Shown in pieces: positions 1 to 5,666 of a stretch of DNA of 5,666 nt. Each line of letters begins with the position of its first letter. The stretch's first letter is position 1. The stretch covers positions 1-5,666 of the forward strand of contig CAIXSE010000538.1 in the NCBI GenBank assembly GCA_903921965.1, read 5' to 3'. A program made the translations under genes and the position numbers. Source of the stretch: an uncultured Thermoleophilia bacterium (lineage in GTDB: Bacteria > Actinomycetota > Thermoleophilia > UBA2241). The notes under the pieces were generated by a model. That model searched no databases, was not told the origin of the DNA, and saw only the letters and a list, made by a program, of their open reading frames with translations.

Positions 1-290
1 CCGGTGATCATGTTCTTGATGTAGTCGGCGTGGCCCGGGCAGTCGACGTGCGCGTAGTGGCGCTTCTCGGTCTCGTACTCGACGTGCGCGGTGGCGATGG
101 TGATGCCGCGCTCGCGCTCTTCCGGCGCCTTGTCGATCATGTCGAACGCGGTGAACTCGGTGGAGCCCACACCGCGGTTGTGCAGCACGAGCGTGATCGC
201 AGCGGTGAGGGTGGTCTTGCCATGGTCGACGTGACCGATGGTGCCCACGTTCATGTGCGGCTTGCTGCGGTCAAACTTCTGCTTGGCCAT
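1..290 (-). CDS. tuf: Elongation factor Tu, N-terminal fragment (gene runs off the left edge)
   Basis: EF-Tu carries aminoacyl-tRNA as a GTP complex to the ribosomal A site in the cytoplasm. Only the first 96 residues, part of the GTP-binding domain, are in the window; the frame is open to the left edge and no stop is seen. The translation starts [19 protein letters not shown], the usual EF-Tu opening. The P-loop GHVDHGKT is at residues 19-26, the switch I segment RGITI at 61-65, and the DCPGH motif with the catalytic-position His at 83-87. The start at 288-290 is fixed by the family N-terminus and by AAGGAG 8 nt upstream. It lies 143 nt after fusA, as expected for the end of a str cluster. 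[13 protein letters not shown] is an ordinary variant of the switch region. Domains II and III, where elfamycin contacts lie, are not visible. The identification is certain; whether a second tuf copy exists cannot be judged. Confidence 0.98.
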   Translation of the reverse strand, partial: MAKQKFDRSKPHMNVGTIGHVDHGKTTLTAAITLVLHNRGVGSTEFTAFDMIDKAPEERERGITIATAHVEYETEKRHYAHVDCPGHADYIKNMIT

Positions 291-298
291 GTCTGCTA

Positions 299-304
299 CT
301 CCTT
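299..304 (-). promoter_or_regulatory. Ribosome binding site of tuf
   Basis: The minus strand reads AAGGAG here, with 8 nt between it and the ATG at 290. This is the best Shine-Dalgarno match of the four gene starts in the window, fitting a very highly expressed protein, and it confirms the chosen start. Confidence 0.85.
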
Positions 305-335
305 TTCCCTGAACCCGGAGAGGTAGAGTTCACAC

Positions 336-363
336 AAAAAGCGGTGCGGCAGCCTGCCGCACC
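336..363 (-). terminator. Intrinsic terminator or leader attenuator between fusA and tuf
   Basis: On the minus strand GGTGCGGCAG and CTGCCGCACC (arms at 354-363 and 343-352) form a perfect inverted repeat around a single base. In practice this gives a 9-bp stem with a 3-nt loop. Two bases (GC) later comes a run of five T at 336-340. That is the layout of a Rho-independent terminator for transcripts leaving fusA. On the plus strand the hairpin has no T run after it, so it is one-directional. A candidate tuf promoter lies directly upstream at 374-403, so tuf transcripts would also carry this hairpin at their very 5' end. It could therefore be a terminator for fusA, an attenuator of tuf, or a 5'-stabilising stem. 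Confidence 0.7.
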
Positions 364-373
364 AAAGGTCGGC

Positions 374-403
374 AGTATACACGAACCCCGCCGACCCGGG
401 CAA
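374..403 (-). promoter_or_regulatory. Candidate sigma70-type promoter for tuf
   Basis: On the minus strand a -35-like TTGCCC (398-403, four of six matches to TTGACA) is followed, 18 nt later, by a -10-like TATACT (374-379, five of six matches to TATAAT). Transcription would begin near 366-368, right at the base of the hairpin at 343-363, giving a leader of roughly 75 nt before the ATG. The A/T-rich -10 box stands out in a GC-rich gap. Separate promoters for tuf are common because EF-Tu is needed in excess over EF-G. The boxes are seen directly; their activity is inferred. Confidence 0.5.
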
Positions 404-433
404 CTGGTACGCAAGACTTCAGCGGTGCGTGCT

Positions 434-2509
<2,076 letters not shown>

Positions 2510-2512
2510 GTT

Positions 2513-2530
2513 CCCTGTCGTCGTCCTTCC
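2513..2530 (-). promoter_or_regulatory. Poorly spaced ribosome binding site of fusA
   Basis: Upstream of the fusA ATG there are two purine stretches. GGAAGGA (2524-2530) ends 14 nt before the start, which is far. AGGG (2513-2516) ends 3 nt before it, which is close. Neither is ideal, so initiation may be weaker than for tuf, or the distance may be adjusted by folding of the neighbouring hairpin at 2539-2568. The start itself is supported by the protein N-terminus. Confidence 0.4.
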
Positions 2531-2538
2531 GCGCGAAA

Positions 2539-2568
2539 GCCCCTCACCGACGAAGGTCAGTGAGGGGC
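2539..2568 (-). terminator. Long hairpin in the rpsG-fusA gap (weak terminator, attenuator or processing site)
   Basis: On the minus strand GCCCCTCAC (2560-2568) pairs with GTGAGGGGC (2539-2547), 9 bp without mismatch. Inside, after one mismatched pair, GAC (2556-2558) pairs with GTC (2549-2551) around a CTTC loop. The hairpin begins 10 nt after the rpsG stop. Only three T follow before the sequence becomes GC-rich again, so it is not a convincing full terminator. It could lower transcription into fusA, protect the 3' end of an rpsL-rpsG transcript, be an RNase site, or be a protein-binding element. No independent promoter is visible between it and fusA, so readthrough is probably needed. The fold is seen directly; its role is inferred. 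Confidence 0.55.
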
Positions 2569-2578
2569 CTTCGGGGGA

Positions 2579-3049
2579 TTACCAGCGGTAGTGTGCGAAG
2601 GCCTTGTTGGCCTGCGCCATCCTGAAGATGTCGTCCTTCTTCTTGAACGCCCCGCCCTGACCGGCCAGCGAATCCAGCATCTCTGCGGCCAGACGCTCGG
2701 CCATGACCTTCTCGCGACGGTCGCGCGAGTAGCTGACGAGCCAGCGGATCGCGAGCGTACGGGCGCGGCGGCCGGGCACCTCGACGGGCACCTGGTAGGT
2801 GGCGCCGCCGACGCGCCGGCTGCGGACCTCGAGGTGCGGCGTGAGCGCCTGGACGGCGTCCTGCATGACCTCGACGGGGTCGCGACCGGTCTTCTCACGG
2901 ACGATCTCGAGCGCGCCGTAGACGATCTGCTCGGCCGTGCTCTTCTTGCCGTCCAGTAGCACCTTGTTGATGACCTGCGTGACGAGCTTGCTGTTGTACA
3001 CCGGGTCCGGGAGGACCTCGCGGCGCGTGATGGTGCCTCTACGCGGCAT
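2579..3049 (-). CDS. rpsG: 30S ribosomal protein S7, complete, 156 aa
   Basis: S7 binds the 3' major domain of 16S rRNA, nucleates assembly of the 30S head and lines the E-site/mRNA exit. At 156 residues it has the common bacterial length. The start [21 protein letters not shown] and the family signature across 15-44 ([20 protein letters not shown] and following) are diagnostic. A basic beta-hairpin arm lies at about 72-91 ([20 protein letters not shown]), and the C-terminus [13 protein letters not shown] is typical. It starts 3 nt after the rpsL stop, so the two are almost certainly co-transcribed and probably translationally coupled. Its RBS lies inside the end of rpsL. In Escherichia coli S7 represses its own operon by binding the rpsL-rpsG spacer; here that spacer is too short to hold such a site. 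Nothing in the protein looks altered. Confidence 0.98.
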   Translation of the reverse strand: MPRRGTITRREVLPDPVYNSKLVTQVINKVLLDGKKSTAEQIVYGALEIVREKTGRDPVEVMQDAVQALTPHLEVRSRRVGGATYQVPVEVPGRRARTLAIRWLVSYSRDRREKVMAERLAAEMLDSLAGQGGAFKKKDDIFRMAQANKAFAHYRW

Positions 3050-3052
3050 GTC

Positions 3053-3430
3053 TTACCTCGTTCCCTTGCCCTTGGCGCCGTAGCGCGAGCGGGCCTTCTT
3101 GCGATCGGCGACGCCGGAGGCATCGAGCGTGCCGCGGATGACCTTGTAGCGCACACCCGGAAGATCCTTGACACGGCCGCCGCGAACGAGCACCACGGAG
3201 TGCTCCTGCAGGTTGTGGCCGATGCCGGGGATGTATGTGGTGACTTCCATGCCGTTGGTCAGCCTGACGCGAGCCACCTTGCGCAGGGCGGAGTTCGGCT
3301 TCTTGGGAGTCGTGGTGTAGACGCGCGTGCACACGCCGCGCTTCTGGGGTGAACCCTTGAGCGCAGGTGTCTTGGCGCGCTTCACTTTGCTCTCGCGCCC
3401 CTTGCGAACGAGCTGGCTGATGGTTGTCAT
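3053..3430 (-). CDS. rpsL: 30S ribosomal protein S12, complete, 125 aa
   Basis: S12 sits at the decoding centre of the 30S subunit, contacting helices 18, 27 and 44 of 16S rRNA and controlling tRNA selection accuracy. The 125 residues match the family length. [15 protein letters not shown] is a standard start (often MPTI in relatives). The core [29 protein letters not shown] region is present, here with Ser27 in place of Cys ([12 protein letters not shown]), followed by [26 protein letters not shown]. Lys43 and Lys88, whose replacement gives streptomycin resistance in many bacteria, are both unchanged, and Asp89, the usual beta-methylthiolation site, is present. It follows rpoC by 119 nt, across a strong hairpin, and is followed 3 nt later by rpsG. 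A promoter overlapping that hairpin could start the rpsL-rpsG-fusA transcript. Confidence 0.98.
   Translation of the reverse strand: MTTISQLVRKGRESKVKRAKTPALKGSPQKRGVCTRVYTTTPKKPNSALRKVARVRLTNGMEVTTYIPGIGHNLQEHSVVLVRGGRVKDLPGVRYKVIRGTLDASGVADRKKARSRYGAKGKGTR
3055..3059 (-). promoter_or_regulatory. Ribosome binding site of rpsG, inside the end of rpsL
   Basis: GAGGT on the minus strand ends 5 nt before the rpsG ATG at 3049 and overlaps the last codons and the TAA stop (3053-3055) of rpsL. Ribosomes finishing S12 would stop on top of the S7 initiation site, which favours coupled, equimolar synthesis. Confidence 0.75.
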
Positions 3431-3433
3431 CTG

Positions 3434-3438
3434 ACCTC
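3434..3438 (-). promoter_or_regulatory. Ribosome binding site of rpsL
   Basis: GAGGT within AGAGAGGTCAG ends 3 nt before the rpsL ATG at 3430. The spacing is short but usable, and it supports the family-consistent start MTTISQLVR. Confidence 0.65.
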
Positions 3439-3478
3439 TCTGGACTCTCTGTAATGCCGCTCAGAACAACGGCCATGT

Positions 3479-3507
3479 AGTGTAGCGAAAGTTGGCCGCG
3501 GCCGCAA
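3479..3507 (-). promoter_or_regulatory. Candidate promoter for rpsL-rpsG-fusA, overlapping the rpoC-distal hairpin
   Basis: On the minus strand TTGCGG (3502-3507) and TACACT (3479-3484) are separated by exactly 17 nt. They match the sigma70 -35 and -10 consensus at three and four of six positions. The -35 box lies in the distal arm of the hairpin at 3494-3532. Transcription would begin near 3471-3473, giving a leader of about 42 nt. The boxes are moderate matches only, so the str genes may instead depend on readthrough from rpoBC. Confidence 0.35.
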
Positions 3508-3532
3508 CACCCTTCGTGCGGCGGCCGCGGCC
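3494..3532 (-). terminator. Very stable all-GC hairpin just after rpoC
   Basis: GGCCGCGGCCGC and GCGGCCGCGGCC (3521-3532 and 3494-3505) form a perfect 12-bp stem made only of G-C pairs. The 15-nt loop can add three more pairs (CAC with GTG around GAAGG). The hairpin starts 17 nt after the rpoC stop. What follows on the minus strand is AACTTTCGC, with no real T run, so classical intrinsic termination would be inefficient. It may act as a partial terminator, a pause site or an mRNA 3'-end stabiliser that separates polymerase from ribosomal protein expression. Each arm contains one GCGGCCGC octamer. Confidence 0.6.
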
Positions 3533-3549
3533 CGGCTCTCACATCGTCT

Positions 3550-5666
3550 TCACTCGTCGTCCTCGCTCAGGAACCAGGACGTGGCGGTGTCGGTGCTCAT
3601 AAGGCGGTCTGCCTCGGCGAGCGCCTCGGCCCTGCCGGCGGGGTAGATCTCCGTGCCGCGGTAGCGGCGCAGGCCCGTGCCGGCGGGGATGAGCTTGCCG
3701 ATGATGATGTTCTCCTTGAGGCCGTGCAGGGTGTCGACCTTGCCCTCGATGGCGGCGTCGGTGAGCACCTTGGTGGTCTCCTGGAAGGAGGCCGCCGAGA
3801 GGAAGCTCTCCGTGGCGAGCGAGGCCTTGGTGATGCCGAGGATGATCTCCTCGAACCTGGCGGGCTCGCCACCCTCTGCGACAACGCGTTCGTTCTCCCG
3901 CACCACTGAAGCCCGGTCCACCAGCTGGCCCGGAAGGAAGTCGGTGTCCCCGGCTGTGTCGAGGCGCACCTTCTTCATCATCTGGCGGACGATGAGCTCG
4001 ATGTGCTTGTCGTTGATCTCCACACCCTGAGAGCGGTACACCTCCTGAACCTCGTTCACGAGGTAACGCTCGGTGGCCGTTGCCCCGCCGTGCTTGAGCA
4101 GCTCGGCCGGGTAGAGCGAGCCGGGCGTCAGGGGAGTGCCCTCGTCGATCCTGTCGCCATCCTCGAACCTGAGGTTGGTGCGCCGGGTCGAAAGCGCGTA
4201 CTCCTTGGCCGCGCCGTCGTCCGGTGTGATCGTGACCTTGCAGCCGCGCTCGGTGTCCTCGATGGCCACACTGCCTGACACCTCGGCGATGCGCGCGACG
4301 CCTTTCGGCTTGCGCGCCTCGAAGAGCTCGACGACGCGCGGGAGGCCGTGCGTGATGTCGGCGCCGGCGATCCCGCCGGTGTGGAAGGTACGCATGGTGA
4401 GCTGCGTGCCGGGCTCGCCGATCGACTGCGCCGCGATGTGACCGACAGCGTCGCCGATCTCGGCCGGGGCGTTGTTGGCGAGGGCGAAGCCGTAGCACTT
4501 CTGGCACACGCCCGATTCGGCCTGGCACTTGAGCACGCTGCGCACCGGGACCATGGGGTCGGCCTCGGAGCCGCGTGCCAGCACGTCGAGGATCTGGGTG
4601 CGAGTCTCCGGGTCGATGTGGGCGTCGCGGTCGAAGACCACCTCGCCGGTGGCCTCGTCGACGATCGGTGTGCCGAGGTGCCTGCCGAGCAGGTTCTCGT
4701 TGGGCTCGTGCGTCCACACCGCCATGCTCTCGGCGGCGCCACGGCCACGCTTCACCTTGACCTTGGCGTTGGGCAGCGTGGAGTAGACCTCGCGGAGGAG
4801 GCCGATCTGGGCGGGGCCGATGGTCTCGCCCTTCTTGAGCACGACGCGGTCGCTTCGCGGACGCGTGACGTCTTCGGCGAGCGTGGTGCCGTCGAGCTCG
4901 GGATTCTCCTCGCGACGGCGCGACCACGGCGACATGGGCACCCACTCCTCGGTGCCGCAGTCCTCTTCGGCCACGGTGACGTCCTGGCAGACATCGACCA
5001 GACGACGGGTCAGGTACCCGGAGTCCGCGGTCCGCAGCGCCGTATCGGCGAGGCCCTTGCGGGCGCCGTGGGTGGAGATGAAGAACTCGAGCACGGTGAG
5101 ACCCTCGATGAAGCTCGACTTCACCGGCTGCTCGACGATCTCGCCCTTCGGATTGGACATCTGGCCGCGCCAGCCGGCGAGCTGGCGGATCTGCTTGATG
5201 TCGCCGCGGGCGCCGGAGGTGGCCATCATGTAGATCGGGTTGAGCGGCTTGAAGTTGGCCTTGGTGGCCGCCGTGATCTGCACGTCGGCCTCGCGCCAGA
5301 TCTCCTGGACCTTGCTGCGGCGCTCCTCCTCGGAGAGGAAGCCGTTGCCGTACTCGTCCTGGATCTGCTCGACCATGCGCTCGTGCGTGGTGAGGATCTC
5401 GGCCTTCTCGCGCTCGGGGATGACCACGTCGTTCTTCGAGACGGTGACCGCGGCGCGGGTCGCGAAGCGGAAGCCCACCTCTTTGAAGACGTCGAGGATG
5501 CGCGCCACCTTGTTGGCGCCGTACAGGGCGACCAGCCGGTTGATGAAGCTGGCGAGACCCTTCTTGGTCATCGTGTAGTTGATGTAGGTGTAGTCGCCCT
5601 GGTACTCGGGGCCGAGGACCGCGCGCAGGCCCTCTTCGACCTGCATGTTGAACAGGGCGCGTCCCA
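3550..5666 (-). CDS. rpoC: RNA polymerase subunit beta', C-terminal part (5' end outside the window)
   Basis: Beta' forms, with beta, the catalytic cleft of RNA polymerase. The window holds 704 codons plus the TGA at 3550-3552. The frame stays open to the right edge, and GRALFN precedes the Met at 5646, so that Met is internal. Counting from it: funnel/secondary-channel region to about 135; bridge helix and its lead-in at about 180-218 ([20 protein letters not shown] at 190-209); second zinc site Cys230, Cys374, Cys381, Cys384; trigger loop around [17 protein letters not shown] (409-425); then [56 protein letters not shown] and [17 protein letters not shown] near the end. The large proteobacterial insertion after the trigger-loop core is absent. 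The catalytic NADFDGD motif lies outside the window. The tail after the last motif is short and acidic, ending SEDDE. The segment between Cys230 and Cys374 is about twice the usual length and may contain a repeated module. rpsL follows after 119 nt and a strong hairpin. Confidence 0.98.
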   Translation of the reverse strand, partial: GRALFNMQVEEGLRAVLGPEYQGDYTYINYTMTKKGLASFINRLVALYGANKVARILDVFKEVGFRFATRAAVTVSKNDVVIPEREKAEILTTHERMVEQIQDEYGNGFLSEEERRSKVQEIWREADVQITAATKANFKPLNPIYMMATSGARGDIKQIRQLAGWRGQMSNPKGEIVEQPVKSSFIEGLTVLEFFISTHGARKGLADTALRTADSGYLTRRLVDVCQDVTVAEEDCGTEEWVPMSPWSRRREENPELDGTTLAEDVTRPRSDRVVLKKGETIGPAQIGLLREVYSTLPNAKVKVKRGRGAAESMAVWTHEPNENLLGRHLGTPIVDEATGEVVFDRDAHIDPETRTQILDVLARGSEADPMVPVRSVLKCQAESGVCQKCYGFALANNAPAEIGDAVGHIAAQSIGEPGTQLTMRTFHTGGIAGADITHGLPRVVELFEARKPKGVARIAEVSGSVAIEDTERGCKVTITPDDGAAKEYALSTRRTNLRFEDGDRIDEGTPLTPGSLYPAELLKHGGATATERYLVNEVQEVYRSQGVEINDKHIELIVRQMMKKVRLDTAGDTDFLPGQLVDRASVVRENERVVAEGGEPARFEEIILGITKASLATESFLSAASFQETTKVLTDAAIEGKVDTLHGLKENIIIGKLIPAGTGLRRYRGTEIYPAGRAEALAEADRLMSTDTATSWFLSEDDE

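Noticed and set aside
30..326. Small plus-strand frame opposite the start of tuf
   Set aside because: Antisense to EF-Tu with no motif or RBS; it runs through the tuf RBS region into the gap.
340..429. AGCGGTGCG occurring at 340-348 and again at 421-429 as a possible operator repeat
   Set aside because: A single 9-nt coincidence in GC-rich sequence; the first copy is explained by the hairpin arm and the second lies at the end of fusA, with no symmetry or third copy.
3053..3430. Possible streptomycin-resistant form of S12
   Set aside because: Lys43 and Lys88, the usual resistance positions, are both wild type.
3498..3528. Two GCGGCCGC octamers flanking the loop after rpoC as a possible protein-binding or recombination site
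   Set aside because: They are the unavoidable result of the perfect inverted repeat of the hairpin and need no separate explanation.
3539..4945. 468-codon minus-strand frame overlapping rpoC
   Set aside because: Shifted frame of rpoC with Arg/His/Gly/Ala-rich composition; the rpoC frame carries all conserved beta' motifs.

Overview
This window is a conserved piece of the bacterial transcription/translation core. All genes read right to left on the minus strand, in the order rpoC (3' two-fifths or more of the gene) - rpsL - rpsG - fusA - tuf (5' end only). This is the classical 'str' cluster joined to the end of the RNA polymerase rpoBC unit. No credible gene lies on the plus strand; the long plus-strand open frames are antisense shadows of GC-rich coding sequence.

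Organism: the DNA is GC-rich, with strong G/C preference at third codon positions. The beta' subunit has no large insertion after the trigger-loop core (TMRTFHTGG runs on within a few residues to [21 protein letters not shown]). The C-terminal wording ([20 protein letters not shown]) looks to me like a deep-branching actinobacterium, with Thermoleophilia my first guess and Coriobacteriia second. That placement rests on remembered family sequences, not on a search.

Layout, in the direction of transcription: 5666-3550 encodes the beta' C-terminal half (bridge helix, second zinc site, trigger loop, C-terminal domains). 3549-3431 is a 119-nt gap with a 12-bp all-GC hairpin right after rpoC, whose distal arm overlaps a candidate promoter for rpsL. 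3430-3053 is S12 and 3049-2579 is S7, with a gap of only 3 nt. 2578-2510 is a 69-nt gap holding a second long hairpin. 2509-434 is EF-G. 433-291 is a 143-nt gap with a candidate tuf promoter immediately followed by a hairpin and T5 run. 290-1 is the first 96 residues of EF-Tu.

How it works together: S12 and S7 belong to the 30S decoding and tRNA-binding regions. EF-G and EF-Tu are the elongation GTPases acting on the same ribosome, and beta' makes the mRNA they translate. Hairpins after rpoC, rpsG and fusA suggest that output is stepped along the cluster, with likely re-initiation before rpsL and before tuf. I found no new defence, mobile or biosynthetic system. The points worth a second look are the nested promoter/hairpin arrangements in the gaps and an apparently enlarged, possibly duplicated segment inside the second zinc-binding region of RpoC.
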